From assembly GCA_902729315.2 (NCBI GenBank), contig LR746268.1, positions 858,501 to 922,500 on the forward strand: a stretch of 64,000 nucleotides of DNA. The letters run 5' to 3'. Below are positions 11,048 to 23,289 of the stretch, piece after piece. Position 1 is the stretch's first letter. The number at the start of each line of letters is the position of its first letter. The notes beneath the pieces were generated by a model. That model worked only from the letters and a program-made list of their open reading frames with translations, was not told the origin of the DNA and made no database searches. The position numbers and the translations under genes are program-made. Source of the DNA: Spirodela intermedia (Eukaryota; Streptophyta; Magnoliopsida; Alismatales; Araceae).

Positions 11048-12299
11048 AGCTGGGGTTCCCTCTGGTGGAGTGAGAAGTGAGAAGGGCGAGGTATGTAGTT
11101 CTCCTCGCCCATCATGACGACATCAGGGAACGCTGTCGCGAATCTGGCCTCCTTCGGTTCTCCGTGAGGAGGTCCCGCCCTCTCTCTCTCTCTCTCCCTC
11201 CCTCTCTCTCTATTCTGGGGTGGATCATTTTCACCAGGGCCCTGATCTCTCCCGCTGCAGCTCCTCCCCAGGTAAGGTCGCAGCCTCTCTTGCACATATT
11301 TGTGGTTTTTTTATTTATTTAGATGACGAGATCAATCTGTGGGAGGAGGAGGAGGAGGAGGAGGAGGAGGGAGACTCGAGAACCGCGAGGTTGATCCGGG
11401 ACAGGAATCCATTCCCATTTTTCTGGGCACGTTTTCGGGAATTTCGATGAAATCTTGTTCCAGTTTCTGCATAACTACGAGATCTATCAGGAGGAGGGAA
11501 ATTCTTCGTGTTTCTGCATCGCGGGAGATAATGTTATTGATAAGATCCTGCTGCGTGAGGTTTCCGTGGAGATCTTTCTCAGTAGTTCGAGTGCTATTGT
11601 TTGGGGCATTATGATCGCTTCAGTCGCCGATCTGTTTCTTACCAGAACGAGATCTATCTGGAGCAGAGCTTCTTCTGCTTCTTCTACCAGTAGCCATCCC
11701 ATTGCCTCAGATGCAGATATCGTAGAAGCACCTTCGAGCATCTGAAGGTGTGTTGTTCGGCCGCCAACCATAATTCTGGTGCAGATGTTGACATCGCCCT
11801 TGATCGCCATCTTCTTCTTCCTCTTCATCTTCTAAAATAGCTTTCCCTCGTGATCATCAAGGAATAATCCTGCTCTGGAAATAACTTTTATTTTCTTTTT
11901 TCAAGAACTTGGAATCATTTTTCAGATGCTGTCATTCGAAATTGGTGGGGGGATGCGGCTTGTGAGGAAATTTTTCTATTGAGATTTGACTTGTGAAATA
12001 TGAGACATTTATTTTATATATGAAATCATATTTCTGAATTTCTTATTAATGCATGTTTGGATTCACTTGACCCCCCCTTTTTTCTTGGAACCCATAATGT
12101 GAATTACCCTTGAGATCACAGGGAACAGTACTAATCAATCATAACTGATAAAGATCGGTGTAAAGATCAGTAATGAGAATAATTTACCACCAAAAAAATT
12201 ATTTTTTAGAAAGAAAATGTGTTCTTCATGATCATGAACTTTCTCATAGAAACATCTTGCTTGCTCCTCCAAATTTTTTATTTCAGATTCTTCCCAGAG
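10990..12299 (+). promoter_or_regulatory. Leader exon and leader intron of the DUF1644 gene
   Basis: CT microsatellites (about 11016-11043 and 11178-11213) lie in a probable 5' untranslated exon that ends CCCCAG|GTAAGG at 11271. A pyrimidine-rich acceptor TTTTATTTCAG ends at 12286, 13 nt before the ATG. The predicted leader intron is therefore 11272-12286 (1.0 kb). Inferred from strong splice consensus; no transcript evidence is available here. Confidence 0.55.
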
Positions 12300-13328
12300 A
12301 TGGCGCGAATTCCCCGTGGCCCGCGCAGACTCTCCTCCTGTAGATCCAGATGGGTCCCACACCGCTCAGACTTCCACCCCCATGGACCAATAGAGAGCGA
12401 GGGTCAGCCGAGGAAGCAGTCAAGACTCATCCAGGAGAAAGATTGGGAAGACACCACTTGTTCGGTCTGCATGGAGTGCCCACACAGTGCCGTCCTCCTC
12501 CTCTGCTCCTCCCACGACAAGGGCTGCCGCCCCTACATGTGTGGGACCAGCTACAGGTACTCCAACTGTCTTGACCAGTACATGAAGGCCTACACAAATG
12601 GGCCCACTGCTAGTGGCGGCGACCACGAGGGTGGTGGCACTGCCAAGCTGGCATGCCCACTGTGCCGCGGCCAAGTCAAAGGGTGGACCGTGGTGGAGGC
12701 GGCTAGGGAGCACCTGAATTCAAAGAAGAGGAGCTGTGTTCAGGAAGACTGCTCCTTTGTGGGCACTTACAAGGAGCTGAGGAAGCACATGAGGGCCGAG
12801 CACCCCTCTGCAAAGCCCCGGGAGGTTGACCCAGTTCTTAAAGAGAATTGGAGAAGCCTCGAGCATGAGCGGGAGCATGAGGATGTGATGAGTGTCATAA
12901 GATCTTCCACACCAGGGGCAGTCGTGTGGGGGGACTATGTGATTGAGGGTGGCGGTGGCGGCGGCGGCCATGGTCATGAAGGAGATGATGATGATGATGA
13001 TGATGATGACGATGATGATGATGATGATGATGATGAAGATGCTGCTGGAAGAGGCAGTGGCAGTGGCAGTGGCGGTGGCGGCAGAGGTGCCAGGGGGTTT
13101 GCACCGAATGTGCTGAATTTCTTGGTGCTCCTCCGGGCATTTGAGAATTCAAGGAGTGCTGGCTTTGCTTCTCGCCTGAGAAGCAATGGGGCTGCCTCTG
13201 GTGCCTCTGGGGGCGGGGGTGGCAGTGATGAGGAAGGTCCGGTGATCCAACTGGGGAGGAGCATGAGAAGGTCTGATCGGCAGCGGCGGCGGAGTGGCAG
13301 CAGTAGGGGGGGCGTCACTGATAGATGA
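12300..13328 (+). CDS. DUF1644 zinc-binding family protein
   Basis: Single coding exon, 342 aa. Residues 50-100 carry the DUF1644 Cys-rich block: WEDTTCSVCMECPHSAVLLL, then CSSHDKGCRPYMCGTSYRYS and NCLDQY. CPLCRGQVKGW follows at about 119-129, then a C2H2-like finger at 146-168 (CVQEDCSFVGTYKELRKHMR followed by AEHP). This combination of a partial RING-like site plus one finger is the family pattern; the biochemical role is not established. The C-terminal half is low complexity: poly-Gly, a run of 17 Asp (12984-13034), Gly/Ser repeats and a basic tail. The ATG at 12300 was chosen because it opens the conserved-length frame just after a splice acceptor; the upstream in-frame ATG lies in the predicted intron. 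Confidence 0.88.
   Translation: MARIPRGPRRLSSCRSRWVPHRSDFHPHGPIESEGQPRKQSRLIQEKDWEDTTCSVCMECPHSAVLLLCSSHDKGCRPYMCGTSYRYSNCLDQYMKAYTNGPTASGGDHEGGGTAKLACPLCRGQVKGWTVVEAAREHLNSKKRSCVQEDCSFVGTYKELRKHMRAEHPSAKPREVDPVLKENWRSLEHEREHEDVMSVIRSSTPGAVVWGDYVIEGGGGGGGHGHEGDDDDDDDDDDDDDDDDDEDAAGRGSGSGSGGGGRGARGFAPNVLNFLVLLRAFENSRSAGFASRLRSNGAASGASGGGGGSDEEGPVIQLGRSMRRSDRQRRRSGSSRGGVTDR
12984..13040 (+). repeat. (GAT)n coding microsatellite, poly-Asp
   Basis: Seventeen consecutive Asp codons (all GAT except one GAC), then GAA GAT, inside the DUF1644 coding exon. The length is likely to vary between individuals. It creates a strongly acidic stretch next to Gly-rich linkers. Confidence 0.9.
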
Positions 13329-13524
13329 AGATGTGACCTAGAAAGAGTGATGCTTGGTGGTACGGAGACAAGCTCTCTGTGATGCAAATATTGTATGTTG
13401 TTCCCTTGCTATCCCTCTCCATCTGTATGTTTATCTTCCATCTCGTAAAAGGTTACTCTGTTTTCTGGATTGTTCCCACTGATTTTTATGCTGTAGATTG
13501 GTTGAAACATATCTAAAATCATTG

Positions 13525-13526
13525 AA

Positions 13527-13577
<51 letters not shown>

Positions 13578-13640
13578 CTATAATTGGTTGAAATACATCT
13601 AGAATCATTGAATCATCTCTCTCTCTCTCTCTCTCTCTGG
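13525..13640. repeat. Paired (CT)n microsatellites with duplicated flank
   Basis: Two CT tracts, each preceded by a similar unit (GGTTGAAA.CATCTA.AATCATTGAA.CATCTCTC), about 80-90 bp apart, downstream of the DUF1644 gene. This is a small tandem duplication that carried the microsatellite with it. Confidence 0.8.
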
Positions 13641-15765
13641 ATGCACATCGTAGACTATTCTGGTCGAATAATTTGAGATCAATGCTAAATAAAGCTGAGC
13701 AAAATGGAGCATTGAAAGTTTATATAGGCTCTTTTTTAAGTTCATCAAAATATCAGTCTTTATCTAAGACTGCGTTATATGGTTATGCCCTTAAATCATA
13801 ATCATGAGGTGTTAATATCTACTTTCAAGAATATCAATGCCAAAGTTGCAAACCATAATCAATATGCAAATGGAGATCTCATTTAAATTTTGCCAACGAT
13901 AATCAATGTCTAAGTTGCTAACCATGATCATTGTGCAAAGTTGACTCTTTTAATAGTTATTATCATTTAATTCCTTAATTAGATATTTAAAACACTACCT
14001 CAGTATTTTTCCAAAGTTTTTTTTAATCCTTCAAGTATTTATTTGAGTATCATTATTAATTTTCATGAAATCTTACATGGAATCCCTCAAGTAATGTTAT
14101 TTGTCCCATAAACTTGATTTATTAGAAATTTTAGTTTATTAGTTATCTTGCAATTTTCATAAATGTCAAGTGGAAAACTTAATTTTTGACCCCAAAATTA
14201 ACATATTCCAATCCATACACGAAAAAATGAAAGTAATAGTATACACATAGGTCCCCCAGATATATAAAACAAAATATGTTAAAAATACGCTCATACCTTA
14301 ATATATTCCTAAGTTTAATGTGCAAATAACCTAACCTTGCATAGGTAAGTTCATGACGCAAAAAGACCTTGCTTAAATGGAAATTATTCACTTGGTTCGT
14401 ATAAGCTGATGGAGAAAAATAAGTGCATATTACAAATTAAGCAAATTTTCACAGATATATAAAACAAAATATGTTAAAATAAAAAAAAATGTAGGCAAAA
14501 TTGGACTAAAACTTAGGATATATGCTCATACCTTAATATATCCCTAAGTTTAATGTGCAAATGACCTAACCTTGCACATGTAAGTTCATGACGCAGAAAA
14601 ACCTTGCTTACAATGGAAATTATTCACTTGGTTCATATAAGCTGATGGAGAAAAATAAGTGCCTATTGCAAATTAAGCAAACTTTCCGAAATAACTATGT
14701 GGGGGTAAATAACATAATTAAATGGTGGCTTGTAGTCGAAGACAAGGAGGGTTGGTTCATTGCTAGTTAACCATGCAAGTGCTAAGTGATGATGACTAAC
14801 ATGGACATGATTTGCCAACTTGATAGGGCCAAGCTTACTTTTTTGGGTTATAATTTTTGATTTTTTCTCAAAAGAAGAAAGGCTTTGAATTGCTAGGAAA
14901 AAAAGCTGAGACCTAACTTAATCAGAGGCGATGACGGCCAAAGGAGAAGAGTAACTCATGGATGCATAATATTAACCATAAAATCCTAATTTTTATGCTA
15001 AGTTGTTGCCATTTTTTTAATTAGTTTTTATAAAGAAAAAAAACAATTTTAACAAGAAAAGACACCATTAAAATGCAGAAAAAAAGGACAATAATTAATC
15101 TCTGCAGTTATGGAAATGTAGAATATTAACAATCAGTTAATATCTTACATGGTGAAATACCATGAAACTGGAGAGCTTCTCTAGATGATACTAAAAGTAG
15201 GGCTAATAATAGGAGTGATGAAATTACTATGGAATAAGGTCCAAGCTGTGACATTTTTGGTGAATATTGACCACTTTTTATTTAATTATGTATATGTTTT
15301 GATATTGGAATTAACATTTCCAAAAAAGGGTCAACTTTATTCAGGCCCAAAAAGAGTCAAGATTTTTCATTGACCCTATCGCAACAAGTCAACCCATTTA
15401 AGAAGCTCTAAAATATAGATAATTATTAATCATATTAGAATGAGTGGACTTTTTATAAATCAAGTCAACCTTGTACTCAAAGAAGGACAACACCAAAGTC
15501 TTTACTAACCCATGAAACACAATGTTTCATACTTTGAAAACTTGCTAATATGTCTGAATTTAGCATGGCCCTTTCCTTTTTCATTATAAAATATTCGGCT
15601 TTATTTGCATCATGTATGGCAATAAATAAACCTTTAATATGGGGCTCACAATTCACATCGTCCTTAGCGGCGTCACCGGTTAGTGAGGTGTCATAATCTG
15701 AGGTTCGCTCCGCCGTCGCCGGCGGTTGCCAGTAAAAACCTCGTCGCCCTGCCCGAGGAGATCGG
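13641..15765. other. Intergenic region with a tandem duplication at 14257-14691
   Basis: No gene was recognised. Two direct copies (14257-14451, 14452-14691) share CAGATATATAAAACAAAATA, GCTCATACCTTAATATAT, AACCTAACCTTGCA, AAGTTCATGACGCA and GCTGATGGAGAAAAATAAGT. Copy 2 has about 40 extra bases near its start. A weaker duplication around AATCAATGTC..AGTTGC..ACCAT lies at about 13840-13940. The rest is AT-rich spacer. Confidence 0.75.
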
Positions 15766-15767
15766 GA

Positions 15768-15771
<4 letters not shown>

Positions 15772-15822
<51 letters not shown>
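15772..15822. repeat. (CT)n microsatellite in leader of the TMEM87-like gene
   Basis: About 25 CT dinucleotides ending 18 bp before the predicted start codon, so almost certainly transcribed as 5' leader. Confidence 0.9.
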
Positions 15823-15826
<4 letters not shown>

Positions 15827-15839
15827 GTGTGTCTGGGGT

Positions 15840-18800
15840 ATGGATCGCGGGGGATCAGCGCTGCTCTTCGTCGTCCTCGTCGTGGCCGCAGGATCCGGAG
15901 TGGAGGCCTCCGTCCACGTCTACAGCGGCGACACCTTCAGAGAGGTCGGTAACGCATATCTCCTCGCCGGCGGCAGCGAGGGCATCGCCGCCTCTCGCGT
16001 GGGAAGCTCCGGCGACAACTCCGTGGCACCGGGAGTCCGTGATGGCCGGGCATTTATCCGGTACTGGGCACATCTCTCTCGCTCTGTGTCATTCCTCTCG
16101 CTCAGTCACGCAACAACTGTACTATGCTCAAATTTGCACTGCAGGGACCGTGTGTTAGGTACTAATTTTCATGGATGTTATTGGAGGAATCTAGATCTGG
16201 GATTTATTTTTAGCAATACGCCGGGGGATGGGCGGTTTACGTGCGCCTTCCGCATTTGTCCCCAACTTTAACCTCGTATATCGATGGCGTGGCGTTTGTT
16301 AGTCTGGACCCTGGACGAAAACTTTCTTAATGGATTTGCATATTCGATCTGAAAAGAAAAACATAATCAAACAACATTGACGCAGATTACCGATGAATTT
16401 TAATTTCTTTCACGTTTCTCGATAAATAGAACGTCTTATTGTAGTTCTTGACGAAACTTTTGTGCGTATTCGATTTTGCAATCTTTTGAAGAGTCCTCTG
16501 TTGTCCTGTTTTTTATTTTGCACTGATCCTCTAGTAGGCGGATTTATCATTCACTGAGCATGATGTCGGGATATAATTTCCTTCTCTTTGCTGGAGATAC
16601 CTTGCTTTTAGAGATTATTGTGCCCTGTGATCGTCATATCTGTAGTGTTTATATACTCGTTCAACAATACATCCATATATTCTCAGTCAAACCTAGTTCG
16701 GTTTCAATGTGAGGTTAAAATGCAGTTACAAAAAGCAGCGCATATAGATGTAATTGCCTAAGTATCTTAATTTTTTTCAGGTTTGACCAGGTTACGTTTG
16801 GGAGGAGCGAGGAAGCATCCTCGCATTATTCAAATATGGAACATAGTTCGGGGTTGGTACAAGCCATTCTATTTGAAGCTGCTGATCGGAACAATATTGG
16901 CGGGTCTGCATATGGGGGACAAAAGTCTATATGTTGCACCCCTGACCTTGCTAAGATTGAGCGATGCAAGGCTGGGGAGGTTTTGAGACGACCATCTTCC
17001 GTGGATTCAGCTTGGCCCTATGTACTGAACACGTTCTTCAGAGCGAATTACGCTTCAGCAAAGATGGAGAGTGTGGATGTAAATATCAGTAGGACTGGGA
17101 TGTATAACCTTTTTTTTATCAGTTGTGATCCAATGCTGAAGGGGCTAAAGATGAGCGGGAAGACTATCTGGAAGAACCCCACTGGTTATTTGCCAGGGAG
17201 AATGGCTCCACTCATGACATTTTACATATTCATGTTACTGGCGTATGTTGCGCTGAGCATTGTCTGGTCTTCCCAATGTGTCAAGTTTTGGAGAGACATA
17301 CTGCAGATTCAAAACTACATAAGCATCGTTATAGCTCTGGGGTTTTTTGAAATGACTCTTTGGTACTTCGAATACTTGAACTTCAATAACACTGGTAAGA
17401 GGCCTGTCGGAATCACTTTGTGTGTTGTAACAGTGGGAGCCTTAAGGAAAACTATATCGCGCCTTCTTATTCTCACTGTATCTATGGGCTATGGTGTGGT
17501 TCGGCCAACACTTGGAGGCCTTACCTCAAAGGTACTTCTCCTTGGCGTGACATACTTTTTGGCAACTGAAGCTCTGGATATTGTAGAGAATGTTGGAACG
17601 GTCAATGATATCTCGGGCAAAGCAAGGCTTTTCCTTGTTCTTCCAGATGCATTCTTGGATGCATTTCTAATACTATGGATTTTCACATCTCTGTCTCGTA
17701 CACTTGAGAAGTTGCAGGTAAATCAGTTTGTCCTTTTTTAGACAGTGTGTGGCCGGAAAGTTAACACCATAGCTTTCTAGATCAGTTTTCCTTCCTCAGT
17801 TTATAGACTATAGTTGCTGTTGCTTGTTCCTTTTTGCCATCTTATTTTGTATGTATAGGCATTATATTCTGACTTATTCATTTGCTTTTGTTAATCTCAG
17901 GCAAGGAGGAGTTCTGCTAAGCTAGATATCTATAGAAAATTTACCAATGCTCTGGCAGTGTCTGTTATTGCTTCCGTTGCTTGGATTGGATATGAGGTAA
18001 ATGATTCTTATGTTCATCTTTTAGTTTTATTTGGTTGATGATGATTCTGTGTTGTAACCAAAAAGTCCTTCAATTCGTATTTCCCTTAAAAAATCTAATT
18101 GTTATAAAATGTTTTTTATTATGAGCGAGCATTCTTTCTATCACTCCGTGTTACTGTCCACTTAAGACCATTTTTTGACAAATCATTCCTGTTTAGGACA
18201 ACGATGTTGGTGGCGAGACACCTATCTCAATACGTACTGGGAGAGAAAAAAAAATCAATAAATGCTAACTACACCCTGTCACTCATAAGATGAAAAGGGA
18301 TAAAAACATGGATCAACATGTAACATAGAAATAACCATGAATAAGTGATCCTGGACCAACAAGTATTGAGTTTAAGCGTCTGATACTAGGATTCAAGATC
18401 ACAACCAACCTTTTTCCCCTGGGCCCCAACAATTACGCCGAAATTGGCCCCCCCTTGAGTTAAGTCGTGCCGTTAAACAATTACACAGAAATTCAAGATC
18501 CTTTGAGAATGAGACCATGACAATCCTCTAGCTGTCGATTGCAGACAGGTAGAGACCTATAAGATTTGAAGCATCGGATCAACACCACTCGCAACAACAG
18601 TGGTGTCTGTCATAGCAGCAGCATGTGATAGCTACTCCTATAATTCGGTAGATTACCCATTTATGGGAGGGTGTACGAGAAAACCCTTGGTCTCCTGTCC
18701 CATTAGTCAAAATGCTGAATACTTCAGGGCTAAAACCACAACACTGGATAGAGGTAAGAGCCCCTTGATCTTGACTGTGGACCAAGGGTAAGCCTCCGGT

Positions 18801-21418
18801 TCTTTTGCAGGAACACCTTCCAGGGTCACAAGCCGCGACATTGCCAACCTTAGACGTATATTCTACCACACAGCTTGTCACAACGACTGTAGGGTACCAG
18901 CTATGTCCTCTGTGATGCCCTTTTAAGGAGCTTTTGAGAGGTTGTGATATTGACATCAGTTTTCCATTTGGCAAGTGTAAAATAGCTTTCAAACAGTATA
19001 TGACTTGTGACGATGAACCTGTTTGTGACGGATGTCTTCCCACAAATGACGATCAGGATCTAAATGATTATATGACTATGCAGCCATTTTATTTCTCGTT
19101 GTGCTAAGAGGATGCCAGCCCATCCTGCATGCCGATGAGAGAAGAACGCCGCTTTACATCTGGGCTTGATTTACGCTTAGCATTTACAACAAAACCCATT
19201 TACAACACTAATATGTGGATTATATAAGAAGAAAAAGCAATTCATTGATGATCCTAAATTCTTCATTCGATTCTTCCAATGCCAGGGACAAAAATATTTC
19301 ATATGAGATTCCCAACTGAAGATGCTGACAATCCAAATTCAATATTTTGGGAATGCTTAGTATACTACTTTCAAAGAGGATGTTGGTATCTTTGAAACGA
19401 ACGACCTTATAAATTGAATCTGGCTGTATAGTCTAGATATTTGTACAACCCCCAGACATTCACAAGCTCCCTGTTCTTTAGCAGAAACCTCTGGGAATAT
19501 CTTTGCTTCTTTGGGGCAGTGTACCTTGAGTTTCCTTCACGGATAGACCACTCTCATTTTCTGCTGTTCTGACTACTCCTTTAGAACCAAGGCCATATTT
19601 CGACGTTTCTGATTGCCCATAAGTGCTAGATTTGTGGGTAAGGTTGCAGGTCTAGATATACCCAAAGTTCAAAAATCATGAAAGGGAAAATTAGTATCAA
19701 CTTCTTGTTTCTCTATGACACGGAACGTTGTAGAGGAAAATGAATTATGACGAGCTGAATATGAAGGGTTTTATGACAATCTTTCATTGCACTTGATTGA
19801 CAGAAGGCTGGACTTGGTGGTGCAGAGTTTCCCTGGTTTTATGATATGCATCTATTGGTGTAGAACACACCTTGCAGATAGTTCCAAACACGGTTGGGTA
19901 ATATCCTTAGATTGCCATCTTATGAGTTCTCCTTCGACCCAGGCACAATCTGCAAGCAATTAGTTGGCTAGGCAATTGAATTTAAACAACAGTGTGTGGC
20001 TTTATAACTTTCCCATGGTTTCCCCTTCCCTATCCTTGTCCATCTTCTTTTCCTCAGTTACTTCATGTTTCTCTGCTTCCCTTTCTTTTTCCATTTTCAG
20101 TAAATAAATTCAGTCCCAAGTTGCTTAACTTCCTGTGCCTTTTGTTCTGATGTCACGACTAATCTTTCCACATTTTGCCTTCATAGACATAGTCATAGAT
20201 CGCAACACATCGTGATGCTTGCAGGTTGTTTGGCTGAGTATCCATCCTGATCTTTGCCTTTTGACCCCCTTTTGCATCCATTGTTTTCTTTATTCTTTTT
20301 TCCATCAGTTGACCTACAATCCTTTTATCTTCTTTTTTCCTGTACCTTTATTTTTCTTTTTGTTGATTTTAAAATATTTTTTCTGCTTGATTTTGCTCAC
20401 ATAGCAAAGAGGCCTCAATGATGAGAGATTTCGGCCTAGCTGTTCTAACTCGGGCAAAATTCAACAGCATTCTCCCATGATTGGGAAGCGATTCTTGGCC
20501 TCTGAGCGAATTACCTCTCTCTATGCTTATATGCAACCAGATATTTATATATGTATTTACATATATTCCTTTCGATGGATGGAAATTATATTTACATAAT
20601 CCCACATCGATTTATTATAGTTTCAAGTATCGTATTTATGAGCCGATATGATATCTCTTCGATGGAATGAGGGCATGTTCAGACTGGCCATGATGAAAGA
20701 ATGTTAATGCATTTTTTGACTAATGTCCAATCTGAAATATTCTCAATGTTGTAGGTTTATTTCAAAGCGACGGATGTTTTCAGTGAGAGGTGGCAGAGCG
20801 CGTGGATCATCACCGCCTTCTGGGACATTCTTGCCTTTGCTGTGCTCTGCGTGATCTGCTATCTCTGGGCTCCGTCTCAGAGTTCTCGAAGGTTCTGCTC
20901 TCAAAACCTTCCATACTTGGCAACCTGTCGAATAAAAGCTCATAATCACGAAACGCAATATAGTTATCACACACCGATAGCATACTATTTTATGCATCTT
21001 ATTTTAGTGAGTTAGTTTATGAATATATTTATTAAATCCAAATGATATGCGTTTATTTTCAAGATTTTGCATATATTATTCAGTAATTTAGGTCAACGGA
21101 GGGATCGTTTAAGGGTTTTTACTGTAGCGAGGAAATTTATGAATATATTTATTAAATCTGAATGATATACCTCTATTTTCAAGATTGTGCCTATATCATT
21201 CAGTAATTTAGGTCAACGGGCTTTTGAATCTTTGAAACAGATACGCCTATTCAGATGAATTAGGAGAAGATGCCGACGATGAGGAGGCACAGTCGTTGAC
21301 TCAATCATTGCCCGAGGCAGAGATCGGGATGGTCAAGCAGGAGAAGAGAGAGGTCAACTCCAATGATAGGGACGTCTTCACTCTGGAGGATGAACCCGAA
21401 GAGGACAAGAGGGAGTGA
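15840..21418 (+). CDS. TMEM87/GOST-type seven-transmembrane protein (lung 7-TM receptor family, 5 exons)
   Basis: Plant homologue of TMEM87 (GOLD-domain seven-transmembrane family), expected in Golgi/endomembranes. Exons are 15840-16060, 16781-17717, 17901-17996, 20755-20891 and 21241-21418: 1569 nt, 522 aa. Residues 1-23 (MDRGGSALLFVVLVVAAGSG..) form a signal peptide. A lumenal domain follows, containing SICCTPDLAKIERCKAGE and RTGMYNLFFISCDP. Seven hydrophobic segments start at MAPLMTFYIFMLLAYVALS and end in exon 4 (WIITAFWDILAFAVLCVICY). The C-terminal tail is acidic (DELGEDADDEEAQ, TLEDEPEEDK). All joins are GT-AG; exon 1/2 and 4/5 joins split Arg codons. Intron 3 is 2.76 kb and intron 4 contains a small tandem duplication. 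The exact substrate or ligand in plants is not known to me. Confidence 0.92.
21016..21221. repeat. Tandem duplication in intron 4 of the TMEM87-like gene
   Basis: Two copies about 120 bp apart share TTTATGAATATATTTATTAA, AATGATAT.C.T.TATTTTC and CATTCAGTAATTTAGGTCAA. The second copy lies just before the acceptor of the last exon. Confidence 0.85.
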
Positions 21419-21523
21419 CCTCGGCCGTCGGAGCGATGAGGTAGGCATCTCAACGTTTACTGGTTTTTGTAGTTTGATCCAGTGATTACTTGATGAACAG
21501 ATTATTTTTTCTTTTCCTTTTTT

Positions 21524-22195
21524 GGGAGGTTGCTTGTTGGTTGCCATTTTTAGAATCCTGTACATAGAAAATACAAGTATTTCCTCTCTCTCCTCTTGAT
21601 CTTGACCAAGAACACTTGTTTTAGTGTGTGAAATCTCTTCTCACTCAGAGACCCACATCCAAAGTCCTTGTTTTCGTGACCATTTTCTCTCTCTAGGATC
21701 CTTGTTTTTCATGAACTGGTTGGGAAGGACGCATATTTGATGAGTAATTTCCTTTTTTTTTTTTTTTTTTTTTGGGGAGGTTGCTTGTTGGCTGCCATTT
21801 TTAGAATCATGTACATAGAAAATACGACTATTCCCTCTCTCCCCTCTTGATCTTGAGCAAGAATGCTTTTTTGGTGTGTGAAATCTCTTCTCACTCTAAG
21901 ACCCATATGCAAAACTATTTTCTCTCTCTAGGATCCTTGTTTTTCATGTACTGGCTCGGAGGGAACCTTATTTTATGAACAATATATATATATATATATA
22001 TATTGTTTTTTGGGGAGGTTGCTTGTTGGTTGCTATTTTTAGAATCCTGTGCGTAGTAAATACAGTTATTCCCATCCTCTTGATCTTGAGCAAGAATACT
22101 TTTTTCGGTGTGTGAAATCTCTTCTCACTCTAGGATCCACATCCAAAAGTCCTTGTTTTGGTGATCATTTTCTCTCTCTAATATCCTATCCTTCT
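21524..22195. repeat. Three-copy tandem repeat after the TMEM87-like gene
   Basis: Three direct units (about 21524-21772, 21773-22011, 22012-22195). Landmarks are GGGAGGTTGCTTGTTGG, CCATTTTTAGAATC.TGTACATAG, CTCTTGATCTTGA.CAAGAA, GTGTGAAATCTCTTCTCACTC and TCTCTCTCTAGGATCCTTG. Each starts with a homopolymer or TA run of different length. The first unit begins about 100 bp after the stop codon and may supply 3' UTR or poly(A) sites. Confidence 0.88.
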
Positions 22196-22799
22196 ATGAT
22201 GAGATCCTTTTCGACGGTGGTTGAAGGCATATGAATCGCCTGAGAACCAGAGAAAATGGCAGATCCACAGCCTTTTCTTTCTTCTCATTCATGGAGATAC
22301 TGGTCATCTACCCCCATCGTTTCTCTCTCTAGCCCAGCAAAGGCCTGGAGAGATTCTGCCATCTTCCCCCCTTGTTTCTCTCTCTAGCTTCCTTGGGCAG
22401 GGGGATGACCTAGCCCACAGGCGGATACTCATCGAGGATGAGATGTGTGTACTTCTCTCCGAGTCGTCTCCTTCCTTCTCTCACGCCCTCTTGTTTCTCT
22501 CTCTACCTTTGTGGGTGCACGGGCAGATAATCTCATCGCCTGGCTCTTCCTCAATTTCCCTACTGTCTGCTAGGGTGTCCCTCCCGTTCTAGAGAGAGAA
22601 ACGCTCGGCAACCTGTCTCCTCTCGTCATGTTGATACATGTCGAGGTTGAGAGAGGGAGAGAGAGAGAGAGAGAGAGAGCAGTAGCGACGGCCGGGACGA
22701 TGGGAGGTTCATTCATTCCGGCTTATCCATCCGATTGACCTTTGACCATTCACGGTCAAATTGGGGATGCCTTAAGCATTCATCTCAATTGTTGGCCGT

Positions 22800-22834
<35 letters not shown>

Positions 22835-23280
22835 AGTAAAAGTCAACGATAAATTGTGGGACCCACGAGCCGCCGTAGTCTCCCTGCTCCTGGCCGACGT
22901 AGACAACTCCCATGAGTGGCGACGACCACTGCCGCCATCGTGTGGTGTGGCGACGAGATGGTGACGACCGAACTACGAAGTCTAAGTCAATCACAAATCT
23001 TAGGACCCACAACCTGCCGTATTCGCCCTGCCTCTACATACCGAAGACCACCGTCGCCACTCGGTGGAATCGTGTGGGTCGGCGGCCGTTTCCCGCTGTC
23101 CGCCGCAATCGGCGCAGCGGCCTCCGCCGCTCAGAAGGCCGCGGAGTCAATGGTTGACATCGGCCTCGGGTTTCACGTACCCACAAACCGATTTCTCCGC
23201 GTGGGAAATATATCCCTCTAAACTGCCACTCGAATCAGAAAATCCATAATTGTCAAGTCCAAAACGTGACAGTTTACTAA
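22196..23280. repeat. CT/GA-rich spacer with a diverged tandem duplication
   Basis: No gene was recognised. It holds repeated TTTCTCTCTCTAG segments (22320-22510), (GA)n tracts at about 22651-22679 and 22803-22832, and two related units near 22835-22975 and 22985-23085. The two units share AAGTCAACGATAAAT/AAGTCAATCACAAAT, GGGACCCAC.A.C.GCCGTA and GACCAC.GCCGCCA-like sequence. Open frames across 22912-23249 look like chance products of the GC-rich repeat. Confidence 0.6.
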
Positions 23281-23289
23281 TTCACAACC

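Noticed and set aside
18579..19043. 154-codon minus-strand frame in intron 3 of the TMEM87-like gene
   Set aside because: No recognisable domain or gene structure; probably chance or transposon debris in a large intron.
22912..23249. Open frames with signal-like start near 22.9-23.2 kb
   Set aside because: They cross a GC-rich tandem duplication and show no protein family similarity.
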